Shown here: positions 6,239-13,715 of the stretch, in pieces
Position numbering within the stretch: the stretch's first letter is position 1
Layout of the letters: each line of letters begins with the position of its first letter
Origin: UBA509 sp038729325
GTDB taxonomy: Archaea > Thermoplasmatota > Thermoplasmata > Thermoplasmatales > Thermoplasmataceae
Direction of reading: 5' to 3'
Assembly (NCBI GenBank): GCA_038729325.1
Contig: JAVYSG010000034.1
Span: 1 to 14,033 of the forward strand
DNA: 14,033 nt
Made by a program: the position numbers and the translations under genes
Notes under the pieces: model-generated
Database searches by the model: none
Told to the model about the DNA's origin: nothing
The model's input: only the letters and a program-made list of their open reading frames with translations

Positions 6239-6990
6239 GGATAGCCTCAGTTCAGGCACCAAGATGCGGGAAATCTTCTGCCGCAGGCTATGCAGCATCA
6301 CTGGCCCATGAACTGGAAATCCTGGAGCCGGATCTCGTTGTTCTTCCTGAGAAATGGGTGACAGACCACTTTGATCAGAATTCAGCTGAACTCTGGGACA
6401 TACTTGGTGTATTCATGGATATGTCCGCTTCAAGTGGATCTTCCATTGTTCCTGGAAGTTTCAGCATTGTCCGGGATAATAAAATGTACAACTCCTCACC
6501 CTTCATCAGAAGCGGGCAGCTGCAGGGATTTCAGGATAAGATTTCACCATACAGGAATGAGCGTTCTTTATATGAGCCGGGTACGAACATCAGCATCTTC
6601 GATGCCGGTCCCATCAGGATATCCATAGCTGTATGCTATGATCTCGATTTCCCGTATTACGCCAAGGTCGCCGTGGCACGTGGAGCCAGAATGCTGGTGA
6701 ACCCATCTCTTATCCTTAAAGAATTTCATGAAATGTGGCACATATACGTCCGCTGCAGGTCGCTTGAGAACAGGATTCCCATTGTTTCGGTGAATTCATT
6801 ATCAGTTCCGTTCGAGGGCGGCTCGCTCGTCACGTGGATGAAATATACAGATGCCGGTGTGCTCCTGAAGGACAGTGGGCCCAGCCGAACCTCCATATCC
6901 ATATCTGAGATAGATGAAGGTAGCGTGGAGGGGCCGCTCGTTTCAAGATTCAACGAAGACCCTGGTGAATACAGGATTTCCCGGAGATGA
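6235..6990 (+). CDS. Carbon-nitrogen hydrolase (nitrilase superfamily amidase)
   Basis: The 251-residue protein has the superfamily catalytic triad: E39 (VVLPEKW), K102 (GFQDKISPYR) and C134 (AVCYDLDFP). It also has the conserved GTN-x-F and NPS(L) segments and a C-terminal VSVNS strand. Enzymes of this kind cleave C-N bonds in amides or nitriles through a cysteine acyl intermediate. The substrate cannot be told from sequence. The start ATG overlaps the coaBC stop by 4 bp, so it is likely translated from the same mRNA. A role in CoA or pantetheine-related amide chemistry is possible but is only guilt by association. The stop is 5 bp from the stop of the convergent alpha/beta hydrolase gene. 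Confidence 0.93.
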   Translation: MRIASVQAPRCGKSSAAGYAASLAHELEILEPDLVVLPEKWVTDHFDQNSAELWDILGVFMDMSASSGSSIVPGSFSIVRDNKMYNSSPFIRSGQLQGFQDKISPYRNERSLYEPGTNISIFDAGPIRISIAVCYDLDFPYYAKVAVARGARMLVNPSLILKEFHEMWHIYVRCRSLENRIPIVSVNSLSVPFEGGSLVTWMKYTDAGVLLKDSGPSRTSISISEIDEGSVEGPLVSRFNEDPGEYRISRR

Positions 6991-6995
6991 TGAAC

Positions 6996-7718
6996 TCATA
7001 CCTGAGTGCTGGATTCTTGCATCAGTCTGGAAATTATACCCGCAAGTTCCGCAGGATTGGAAGTTTGCGGAGTGTGTCCTGCCCCATGAATGATTTCCAG
7101 ATCACTGCCGCCTATGAGCGAATGGAATTGATTGGCATATTCCAGTGGAATTATGCTGTCTTCAGATCCCCAGATTATGGCTGTTGGTACGGAAATTGAT
7201 TCAAGTTCTGCCGTTGTTATCTTCTCCCGGCCTGTTGCATTGTTGAGGATCATTTTTCTGATGCATTCCCTGCTGTTCCCTGGATTCATGTGCATGATCC
7301 TGTCCACAAACGCCTCCCTTGATTCAGGGGTCCCCTCACCGCCTGTCCTGTTTATCCCGGCAGAATCAACCAGGAAAAGCCGTGATACCGGCATGCCTGA
7401 AAGTACCAGCCTGAGCGCCACCCATCCACCGTATGAATTGCCGACAAGGGCGGGACGCCGAATGCCAATACTGTCAGCAAAACTCCGGATCACCCTGCAC
7501 TGCATCTCAACCGTATGATCATAATTGACGATTCTTGTTCGCCCCTGACCTGCCAGATCCGGCATGTACAGGTCAAACCTGCCGTCAAGGTACTGCTCAA
7601 GTTTTATCCAGTTATTGCCAGATCCCCCAAGACCGTGCAGAAAAATAATGGGAGTCGTTCCGTCCCTGTGGAGGTATGAAATTCTACCGAGATCTGTATG
7701 GATTTCACTTCTCTGCAT
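6996..7718 (-). CDS. Alpha/beta hydrolase
   Basis: The 240-residue cytosolic protein shows the fold's standard order: the oxyanion-hole strand IIFLHGLGGSGNNW (24-37), DLAGQGRT (54-61), the nucleophile elbow GNSYGG with S95, then D187 (WGSEDSIIP) and H215 (GAGHTPQ). The triad S95-D187-H215 is complete. The cap region is short. Substrate is unknown; esterases, C-C hydrolases and MenH-like enzymes share this outline. It is divergent from the UbiD/UbiA pair, but no MenH-specific motif that I can name is visible, so a quinone role is not claimed. ATG 7718 is supported by a TATA-like element 25 bp upstream, which is covered by a palindrome. Confidence 0.93.
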   Translation of the reverse strand: MQRSEIHTDLGRISYLHRDGTTPIIFLHGLGGSGNNWIKLEQYLDGRFDLYMPDLAGQGRTRIVNYDHTVEMQCRVIRSFADSIGIRRPALVGNSYGGWVALRLVLSGMPVSRLFLVDSAGINRTGGEGTPESREAFVDRIMHMNPGNSRECIRKMILNNATGREKITTAELESISVPTAIIWGSEDSIIPLEYANQFHSLIGGSDLEIIHGAGHTPQTSNPAELAGIISRLMQESSTQV

Positions 7719-7727
7719 TGCCAGGAA

Positions 7728-7745
7728 TTATCTGATCAGATAAAA
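7728..7745 (-). promoter_or_regulatory. Promoter of the alpha/beta hydrolase gene overlapped by a 16-bp perfect palindrome
   Basis: TTATCTGATCAGATAA (7728-7743) is a perfect inverted repeat. On the minus strand, TTTTAT at 7740-7745 is centred about 25 bp before ATG 7718, the spacing of a leaderless TATA box. A dimeric regulator bound to the palindrome would block TBP and RNA polymerase, so repression is the simplest inference. The divergent ubiD-family gene starts about 100 bp away. Confidence 0.55.
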
Positions 7746-7840
7746 GGTAGCACCAGGAACCATATGCACTGAACTAACAGTATTGGCTTATGGGATGCTG
7801 CATGTAAAGTGTGATATCCCCAATAAGAATATCAGGTTGC

Positions 7841-9280
7841 ATGCCATTTCAAGATCTCAGGAGTTACCTGAGCGAACTCAGGGAAAAATCAATGCTGGTT
7901 GACGTAAATGCACAGGTCGACCCTGATCTCGAACTCACGCATATACTGAGCGAGGAGCTCAGGATAGGCAGGAAGAGGGCTATTGTTTTCAATGATGTGA
8001 AGGGGAGCAGCATCCCGGTTGCCGGAAATCTTTTTGGTGATTGGGAAAAAATGCGGATGGTTCTTGGCGACGAGCCCATAAATATCGGCAACCGCCTGCT
8101 CGAACTGGTGCAGGTTCCAAGCGATACCGATTCAATGATGTCTAAAGGTCTGAAGATGTTCAGGGAACTTGGCGGAATCAGGCCCAAGGTGCACAATGAT
8201 CTGAGTTCTGATCACATTGATGCGGGCAGTCCGGATCTCTCCCAGTATCCCATATGCCGCACATGGCCAAAGGACGGTGGAAAGTATATCACACTTCCCC
8301 TTGTCATAACAAAGGACCCTGTGAGCGGAAACAGAAATGTTGGAATGTACAGGTTGCAACTCTACGATTCGGAAACCCTTGGAATGCACTGGCAGATTCA
8401 CAAGGGTGGTGCAGAAAATTATGACAGGCAGAGGGAAAGATCCAAACCGCTTGATGTTGCCGTTGTGCTTGGCACTGATCCTCTGAACATATTCTCCGCA
8501 GTTGCACCCCTTCCAAACGGCCTCGATGAATTTTCCTTCGCCGGACTGATCTCAAAGGATCGGGTTGACCTGGCAAAGGGGTCCACAGTAAACCTGGAAT
8601 ATCCCAGAAATTCCGAGATAGTGCTCGAGGGCTATGTAGACCCTGCTGAATCAAGGATCGAGGGGCCATTCGGTGACCATACCGGTTATTATTCACTGGA
8701 GGAGGAATTCCCGGTACTGCATGTGAAGAAGGTATTCCAGAGGAAAAAGCCCATTTATCCTACAACAATTGTGGGAAAACTGTGGCATGAGGATGTCATA
8801 CTTGGAAAAGCCATTGAACGCATGTTTCTTCCCATAATAAAATTCCAGATACCGGAGATAGTGGATCTTAACACCATGGAAGAAGCAGTATTCCATAATA
8901 TGGTCATAGTGTCCATACGAAAGAGGTATCCAGGGCAGGCCAAGAAGGTAATGTTTGCTTTATGGGGTCTTGGGCAGCTGATGTTCTCGAAGATCATAGT
9001 GGTTGTGGATGACGATATTGACATACATGACAGAAAGCAGGTCATATGGGCCATGACCACGAGAATCGATCCCGACAGGGATGTCTTTACAGTGAAGGGC
9101 ACTGTAACTGACAGCCTGGATCATGCCTCCCCAATATTCAATTACGGTTCAAAGATGGGAATTGATGCCACGAGGAAAGGGGCCTCAGAAGGGTATACAA
9201 GAAGGTGGCCGGAAACCATGCAGATGCCTCCAGAAGTTGTGGAATCCGTGAAGAAGAAGTGGAGCGCACTCGGGCTATGA
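7841..9280 (+). CDS. UbiD family decarboxylase (prenylated-FMN dependent)
   Basis: From ATG 7841 the protein has 479 residues, typical for the family, and starts MPFQDLRSYLSELREK as homologs do. An in-frame GTG at 7811 would add ten residues with no family support. The N-terminal FMN/metal region has NVGMYRLQLYD (N166, R171) and MHWQIHKGG (H183), then LDEFSFAG (E230), and the hallmark EGPFGDHTGYY with E274 and D279 matching the two catalytic acidic positions. The catalytic Arg-Glu-Asp/Glu network is therefore intact. UbiD enzymes reversibly (de)carboxylate aromatic or unsaturated acids using prFMN made by a UbiX protein, which is not in this window. The stop overlaps the UbiA-family start (ATGA at 9277-9280). 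The pair suggests the decarboxylation step of menaquinone-type quinone synthesis. Confidence 0.95.
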   Translation: MPFQDLRSYLSELREKSMLVDVNAQVDPDLELTHILSEELRIGRKRAIVFNDVKGSSIPVAGNLFGDWEKMRMVLGDEPINIGNRLLELVQVPSDTDSMMSKGLKMFRELGGIRPKVHNDLSSDHIDAGSPDLSQYPICRTWPKDGGKYITLPLVITKDPVSGNRNVGMYRLQLYDSETLGMHWQIHKGGAENYDRQRERSKPLDVAVVLGTDPLNIFSAVAPLPNGLDEFSFAGLISKDRVDLAKGSTVNLEYPRNSEIVLEGYVDPAESRIEGPFGDHTGYYSLEEEFPVLHVKKVFQRKKPIYPTTIVGKLWHEDVILGKAIERMFLPIIKFQIPEIVDLNTMEEAVFHNMVIVSIRKRYPGQAKKVMFALWGLGQLMFSKIIVVVDDDIDIHDRKQVIWAMTTRIDPDRDVFTVKGTVTDSLDHASPIFNYGSKMGIDATRKGASEGYTRRWPETMQMPPEVVESVKKKWSALGL

Positions 9281-10134
9281 AAGTCAGGGACATTATTGAC
9301 TACATCAAGCTTGAACACACTGTGTTCGATCTGCCCTTTGTATTCAGCGGCGCAGTTCTTGCATCCCATGGTTCCTATAATTACGTGAAGTTGCTGCTGA
9401 TACTGATAGCAACCACCAGCGCCAGAGCAACCGCAATGTCAGTAAACAGGATAGAGGGGGTGAAATTTGACAGAGCTAATCCCAGGAAAAGAGACTGGCT
9501 TCTTGTATCGGGAAAGCTCAGTGCGAGGAAAGCCGTCATACTTACGGTGTTATTTGGTATAATCTTCGAACTTTCCGCGTATTTTCTCAACAGCTTTGTC
9601 CTGCTGCTGTCTCCAATCGTACTTGTGCTGTTCATAACAGATCCGCTGCTGAAAAGAATCACACCCTGGAGACACATATACATGGGACTCACCATAGGCG
9701 TTGGCGTTCTTGCCGGATATCTTGCCATCGTTCCTGCATTCCCTTCCTCGCTCCCTCTCTATTTAATCTTTGCCGGCTCATCTCTCTGGATCGCCGGTTT
9801 TGACATGATATACACCATACCAGATGTAGACACAGACAGGGTCTTCGGGCTTAGAACCGTTATGACCGATTTCGGCATAAAGAAAGGCCTCATTTTATCT
9901 GACATAATCCACGGAATCACCTTTGGATTTTTCCTTGCACTGGCGCTTTACATGCGATCGATCTTCTATGACGTTGCTCTAATACCGATCCTCGGCCTTA
10001 TAATATATCAGCACTACATAGTCAAACCCGATGATCCCAGAAGCATTAAGGTCTCATTCAGGAATTCAAACACGTTCATAGGCTTCATTTTCCTGGCCGG
10101 AGTTGTTCTCTCCATCGCATTTGGTGGCTACTGA
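9277..10134 (+). CDS. UbiA family prenyltransferase (MqnP-like)
   Basis: The 285-residue membrane protein has about eight hydrophobic helices. The conserved SARATAMSVNR (48-58) leads into the first aspartate-rich site, which here reads NRIEGVKFD (57-65). Relatives usually have NRxxDxxxD, so the first Asp is Gly61, with Glu60 next to it. The second site is complete: D176, D183 and D187 in FDMIYTIPDVDTDR, followed by GLRTVMTDFG. UbiA enzymes attach a polyprenyl chain to an aromatic acid at the membrane using Mg2+-bound diphosphate. With the overlapping UbiD-family gene, this fits prenylation and decarboxylation in menaquinone or thermoplasmaquinone synthesis. ATG 9277 inside the ubiD stop was preferred over upstream in-frame codons. 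Its 3' end overlaps the convergent MFS gene by 7 bp. Confidence 0.93.
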   Translation: MKVRDIIDYIKLEHTVFDLPFVFSGAVLASHGSYNYVKLLLILIATTSARATAMSVNRIEGVKFDRANPRKRDWLLVSGKLSARKAVILTVLFGIIFELSAYFLNSFVLLLSPIVLVLFITDPLLKRITPWRHIYMGLTIGVGVLAGYLAIVPAFPSSLPLYLIFAGSSLWIAGFDMIYTIPDVDTDRVFGLRTVMTDFGIKKGLILSDIIHGITFGFFLALALYMRSIFYDVALIPILGLIIYQHYIVKPDDPRSIKVSFRNSNTFIGFIFLAGVVLSIAFGGY

Positions 10135-11258
10135 CTGCTATCTGCTTTCTGTGGTCCTGGCTGTAAAGAATGCGAAATCATCCTGGCGAACACCACGAAA
10201 GCCACAATGGATATGAGACCAAACGCACCAACTGATGACCATATTTTGAGACCGTTGTATGCGTATATGGCTATGAAGAATGCCCCAACACTTGGCCCAA
10301 GTGCCCTTCCTGTGGAATTCACCATTCCAAGGAATCCCATATACCTTGCAACCTTCCCTTCAGGTGCAATCCTTGACACAACAGTATTCATTATTGGCGA
10401 TGTGAGATTTTCTCCGATGGTTATGATAACCATATCGCCCATGAACTGCAGCAGTGTGGTGGAAAATCCAACAAGCACATACCCTGCAGTATATGCCAGC
10501 GATCCTGCAATCATAGACACAATATCAGGGTACCTTTTCATGAAATTAGTTATGGGATACTGCCCAACGACAACAACAACACCATTGACGGCATATATAT
10601 ACCCGATGAGGTCTGTAGGAACGGCCGCCTTCACTCCTGCGTAAAGGGGCAGTGTCACGGAAAACTGAGATGACACCAGTGTTACAAGAAATGTCCCGGC
10701 AGAAAAAATCAGCAGAAACCTGTCGAAGCTGATCATCTGAATCCTTCCGGACCCTTTTTCCCTTTTTCTGAATGTCCCTCTCTCCCTGACGAAGAAGAGG
10801 ACCACTATCCCCTGTATCAGGCTTGATAGTGCCACCAGCAGGAATATCCAGAATATGCCGAAGTTGAAAATTAGCGAGCCTGTAAGGGGGCCGATTGCCC
10901 ATCCCAGGTTTGCCATTATCCTGTATACAACGTAGCCCTTTGACCTGTCTGCAATCGATGTCACATCTGCTATGAGGGCCCCGGCTGATGGAAAAACCAG
11001 TGCACCTCCGAATGAGGACAGGACAAACATGGCAATGATTGCCGTTACTGGCACTCTTATCATGATACCGATGGCTATTGCAAAATAAAGTGCAGATCCT
11101 GCTGCACTTCCAAGAAGCAGTGTCCTCTTTCTCCCAAGTGAATCTGCCAGTGCCCCTCCGACAAGGCTGAATATTATGGAGCCAACAGAAAGCAGGGAGA
11201 ATATTATCCCAACTTCATAAACCGGGATATGCAGGTCCTCCTGAAAGAACAGTGCCAT
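10128..11258 (-). CDS. MFS transporter (true start probably upstream of the first ATG)
   Basis: The 376 residues from ATG 11258 hold about 11 hydrophobic helices and the MFS motif A, GGALADSLGRKR, between TM2 and TM3. A soluble-type central loop (RERGTFRKREKGSGR) divides the two halves. The same reading frame continues upstream with protein-like sequence (RNRELWAVSIASGIRSIGFG and on) that would complete TM1, up to a TAG at 11376-11378. No ATG, GTG or TTG lies between that TAG and 11258. Translation may start at a rare codon such as ATT 11354, or the sequence may hold an error or mutation. Substrate is unknown; drug or sugar efflux-type MFS is the general class. The gene is convergent with the UbiA-family gene. 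Confidence 0.85.
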   Translation of the reverse strand: MALFFQEDLHIPVYEVGIIFSLLSVGSIIFSLVGGALADSLGRKRTLLLGSAAGSALYFAIAIGIMIRVPVTAIIAMFVLSSFGGALVFPSAGALIADVTSIADRSKGYVVYRIMANLGWAIGPLTGSLIFNFGIFWIFLLVALSSLIQGIVVLFFVRERGTFRKREKGSGRIQMISFDRFLLIFSAGTFLVTLVSSQFSVTLPLYAGVKAAVPTDLIGYIYAVNGVVVVVGQYPITNFMKRYPDIVSMIAGSLAYTAGYVLVGFSTTLLQFMGDMVIITIGENLTSPIMNTVVSRIAPEGKVARYMGFLGMVNSTGRALGPSVGAFFIAIYAYNGLKIWSSVGAFGLISIVAFVVFARMISHSLQPGPQKADSSQ

Positions 11259-11387
11259 GAAAGGCCATGTAGCACCAAAGCCTATGGAACGTATTCCTGA
11301 GGCTATGCTGACTGCCCAGAGTTCTCTGTTCCTGAAAAGAAATGCACCTGAAATGCGACCGGTTGCCGTATGGGGCTAGAGCAGAAC

Positions 11388-11397
11388 CATATAAAAA
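11388..11397 (-). promoter_or_regulatory. TATA-box-like element upstream of the MFS gene
   Basis: On the minus strand GATTTTTATATGG spans about 11388-11400. Transcription would start near 11365-11369, which is after the in-frame TAG (11376-11378) and before the first ATG of the MFS frame (11258). It thus supports translation from an upstream non-ATG codon. Confidence 0.45.
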
Positions 11398-11431
11398 TCT
11401 CAGCGAGTATGGTAATAGTACGACGATAAGA

Positions 11432-11758
11432 TCAGAGAATAAGGCCGTGAACAGATATCTTACCTGTCATGGATCTCTTCACAGTCACGGTCTGCCGATC
11501 TCTGTCGATTGCGTTAAACACAGCACTATCCATTGCCAGCATGTAACCTTCGCCTGCGAACAGGCGGTGGGAATCATCCGGAACCTGGCTTATTCTGATC
11601 TCAGGGTAAAAAATAGGCTGGCAATCTCTGTCATTGCACGGGCCCTGACGTGATTTTGCCTCCAGAATTATGTAATTGCCCGCTGTTGCAGCGGGCTTGA
11701 GAGAACGGCTTATTATGATTCTGCCCTTCCCCACCGGAATGGTTACATCATCTGCCAT
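11432..11758 (-). CDS. Hypothetical protein, 108 residues
   Basis: I do not recognise this protein. It starts MADDVTIPVGKGRIIISRS and alternates hydrophobic and polar residues in a way that suggests mostly beta strands. It has two cysteines in GPCNDRDCQP (C41 and C46), no membrane segment and no signal peptide. The start overlaps the stop of an upstream minus-strand gene (TAATG at 11756-11760), a junction typical of translational coupling, which is the main reason to believe it. The stop lies about 35 bp upstream of the MFS TATA-like element, so the MFS gene may be a separate unit. The C5-spaced cysteine pair could bind metal or form a disulfide, but two cysteines alone are weak evidence. Confidence 0.65.
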   Translation of the reverse strand: MADDVTIPVGKGRIIISRSLKPAATAGNYIILEAKSRQGPCNDRDCQPIFYPEIRISQVPDDSHRLFAGEGYMLAMDSAVFNAIDRDRQTVTVKRSMTGKISVHGLIL

Positions 11759-11807
11759 TATTCATACTTCTTTCTGTATGCCTCCATGGACCTCTGGATT
11801 TCCTTAA
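11758..11807 (-). CDS. 3' end of an unidentified gene, cut by the gap
   Basis: Fifteen codons are visible before a TAA: KEIQRSMEAYRKKYE, a charged helix-like C-terminus. The stop overlaps the ATG of the 108-residue protein by one base. Nothing can be said about its function. Everything upstream is in or beyond the N run. Confidence 0.5.
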
Positions 11808-11907
11808 NNNNNNNNNNNNNNNNNNNNNNNNNNNNNNNNNNNNNNNNNNNNNNNNNNNNNNNNNNNNNNNNNNNNNNNNNNNNNNNNNNNNNNNNNNNNN
11901 NNNNNNN
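11808..11907. other. Assembly gap, 100 N
   Basis: A second run of exactly 100 N. The 5' ends of two genes point into it from both sides (the minus-strand gene ending at 11758 and the plus-strand GHMP kinase), so the hidden sequence should contain a divergent promoter region plus both N-termini. Confidence 0.95.
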
Positions 11908-12824
11908 TAAACACCACAATAGACCGCGGCGTTACCGTGATTTACACTCCGGATGATTATGAACTTGAGATATCTTCACGGGATTTCCTCAAGAGCGTGA
12001 TGATTGTTGGAGAAAATGATAACGGGGATGTGCTCCACAAGATGGCCGGACTCTTCAGAAACTTCGGCATTGTCCGGGGAAGAATCAGCATAAATAGTGG
12101 CGTTCCACCCGGGTCAGGTCTTGGGTCATCAAGCGCACTCACCACAGCAGTCCTTTCACTGGTACACATGTACAGGAATGAGAACAGGAGCCCCTGGGAA
12201 ATTGCAAGAGAGGCATTTGACATTGAAAAAAATTACTTCGGCATAACACTGGGGAAGCAGGACCCGTTTGCAATTGCAGTGGGTGGATTCAAGTTCATGG
12301 AGTTCACGGACGGAACCGAGAAAAACTATCCGTTAAACCAGAACGAGGCATTCTGGAGGGAGCTTGAGAACAGAACTGTCCTGATCTATACTGGAAAGAC
12401 CCGGGAAAGTTCGTCATACCTGCGAGAACAGGTGGATCAGTCAGCAGCGGGCAACAGCCAGGTTGTTCGAAACCTTAAGGAAATGAAAGATATCAGCCGT
12501 GAAATGTACAGAAATGTCCTGAGCGGTGACATGGACGGGTTCCTCAGAGGGATAAACAGGGGCTGGGACCTGAAGAAAAATCTTGGCCGCAATGTAAGCA
12601 ACAGCAAGATTGATGGTATTATAGAGGAAGCTCTCTCCAACGGTGCGGAAGCGGCAAAGCTTATGGGAGGGGGTGGCGAAGGCTTTGTTCTTGCAGTTTG
12701 CAGGCCAGGATCAATTGAACAGGTTCAGAGTTCCATGATGAAGTACTCCGACTTTGTCATACGGGTCTCCTTTGAGAAAAGCGGAACGAGATCACAGAGG
12801 TTTTCCCAGATCTTCCTTGAGTGA
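11908..12824 (+). CDS. GHMP-family kinase, sugar/heptose kinase-like (partial, 5' end lost in the gap)
   Basis: The frame is open from the gap edge and reads NTTIDRGVTVIYTPDDYELEI, the N-terminal strand pair of GHMP kinases, so the GTG at 11937 is internal and not a start. The ATP-binding motif PPGSGLGSSSAL lies at about 12105-12140. The C-terminal glycine motif KLMGGGGEGFVLAV lies near 12656-12697. GITLGKQDPFAIAVGG in the middle carries the substrate and catalytic Asp region. The order and the TTID/KQDP segments recall D-glycero-D-manno-heptose 7-phosphate kinase-like (HddA) proteins more than mevalonate kinase, but the substrate is not certain. About 30-40 residues are missing. The 3' end overlaps the convergent Nudix gene by 33 bp. 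Confidence 0.88.
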
Positions 12825-13256
12825 TAAAAACTGAATGAATATTCTGTATGTAAGCCCCCACATGATCCAGCCATCAAAGTCAAGTGCGTCCTGTCCGTTC
12901 ACAGGATGCTTTATTCTCCGCCCGCTGTTTATGTCGACCACACGAATCCTATAAATCTCAGGACCAGGTGACAGACCATCAAAGCTGACTGCCGCAATTA
13001 CAAATGGATATACGGGCATTTCGGGCATCCTTACCGAACGGGTGGGGGGCAATTCCATGACAATGTTATCCGGCAGTAACGAGAGACTGACTTCCTCCCT
13101 GATCTCCCTGAGGACGCCCTGTATAGCTGTCTCGCCCTGCTTCACGTGGCCCCCGGGGAAGGCGATGTCGCCGGACCACGGGTCGCCTTCTCTCCGCTGC
13201 CTCTTCACTATGACTATTGAACCGCCGTGAACTATAAGGCCTACCGCCGAATCCAT
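12792..13256 (-). CDS. Nudix hydrolase
   Basis: The 154-residue protein has a Nudix box at G36-L58: GHVKQGE, seven residues, then REIREEVSL. It fits Gx5Ex7REUxEExGU except that the final Gly is Ser57. The glutamates that bind Mg2+ (E51, E54, E55) are present. The preceding segment DPWSGDIAFPGG resembles that of Nudix enzymes related to CoA diphosphatases, but the full CoA-specific signature is not evident. It should hydrolyse a nucleoside diphosphate linked to another group; the substrate is unknown. The ATG is 4 bp after the DUF1805 stop, so the two are probably one operon. Its last ten codons lie antisense to the end of the GHMP kinase gene. Confidence 0.93.
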   Translation of the reverse strand: MDSAVGLIVHGGSIVIVKRQRREGDPWSGDIAFPGGHVKQGETAIQGVLREIREEVSLSLLPDNIVMELPPTRSVRMPEMPVYPFVIAAVSFDGLSPGPEIYRIRVVDINSGRRIKHPVNGQDALDFDGWIMWGLTYRIFIQFLSLKEDLGKPL

Positions 13257-13260
13257 TTAT

Positions 13261-13551
13261 TTACGCCAGAAGCCCAAGAATGTCTGATACCTTCTGTCCT
13301 TCCCTTATACCCATGGCTGAAGCTTTTTCAGAAACGCCAGCGACTTTGCTTTCTGTCATAGATTTGAGATCAGAAACTCCTGTGACCCGAACTGCCACAT
13401 CACCCAGCTTGTTAGCAGCATCGAGGTTAAGGTATCCACACATGACAAAACCCCTGCTTCCCTTCAGTACCAGCAGCGGAGCGCTACCCATAGCCATTCG
13501 CATAAATTCAAAACTTTTCCCGCCTATCTCCACAGATTCTGCCTGAATCAT
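13261..13551 (-). CDS. DUF1805 family protein (YunC-like)
   Basis: The 96-residue soluble protein matches DUF1805 over its length: an APLLVLKGSRGFVMCGYLNL core, then KLGDVAVRVTGVSDLKSM, and a C-terminal helix region with AMGIREGQKVSDILGLL. The function of this family is not established. The conserved RGFVMCGY segment with a cysteine is its most distinctive part. Start ATG 13551 is supported by a TATA-like element about 24 bp upstream. It is followed 4 bp later by the Nudix gene, so it is the first gene of a two-gene operon. It is divergent from thsB. Confidence 0.9.
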   Translation of the reverse strand: MIQAESVEIGGKSFEFMRMAMGSAPLLVLKGSRGFVMCGYLNLDAANKLGDVAVRVTGVSDLKSMTESKVAGVSEKASAMGIREGQKVSDILGLLA

Positions 13552-13569
13552 GGTATGAAATTACTTGCA

Positions 13570-13579
13570 TGGATAAAAC
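13570..13579 (-). promoter_or_regulatory. TATA-box-like element of the DUF1805-Nudix operon
   Basis: On the minus strand GTTTTATCC is centred about 24-25 bp before ATG 13551, consistent with a leaderless transcript. Confidence 0.5.
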
Positions 13580-13715
13580 ATGTTCCAGTTTCGTGGTGCT
13601 GTCAGCCCCGGATACCGGCAACCCGGACCTGCACTGTCTCATTTGGAATGGCTCAACTGCAACAAAAGTCAGCATCCCCATAAATGACCGGCCCATGTGC
13701 AGGTATTAGAAATAG

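Noticed and set aside
11376..11378. TAG as a pyrrolysine codon in the MFS frame
   Set aside because: No pyl genes are visible, TAG ends several genes here, and the codon lies upstream of the predicted transcript start. A start-site problem is simpler.
13600..13665. GC-rich stretch on the minus strand with ATGAGA and CTGA, considered as a C/D box guide RNA
   Set aside because: The C box match is poor, no second C'/D' pair is evident, and the stretch is explained as a divergent promoter region.
13508..13696. A 62-codon minus-strand open frame upstream of DUF1805
   Set aside because: It overlaps the DUF1805 start and its TATA-like element, and the product resembles no protein family.
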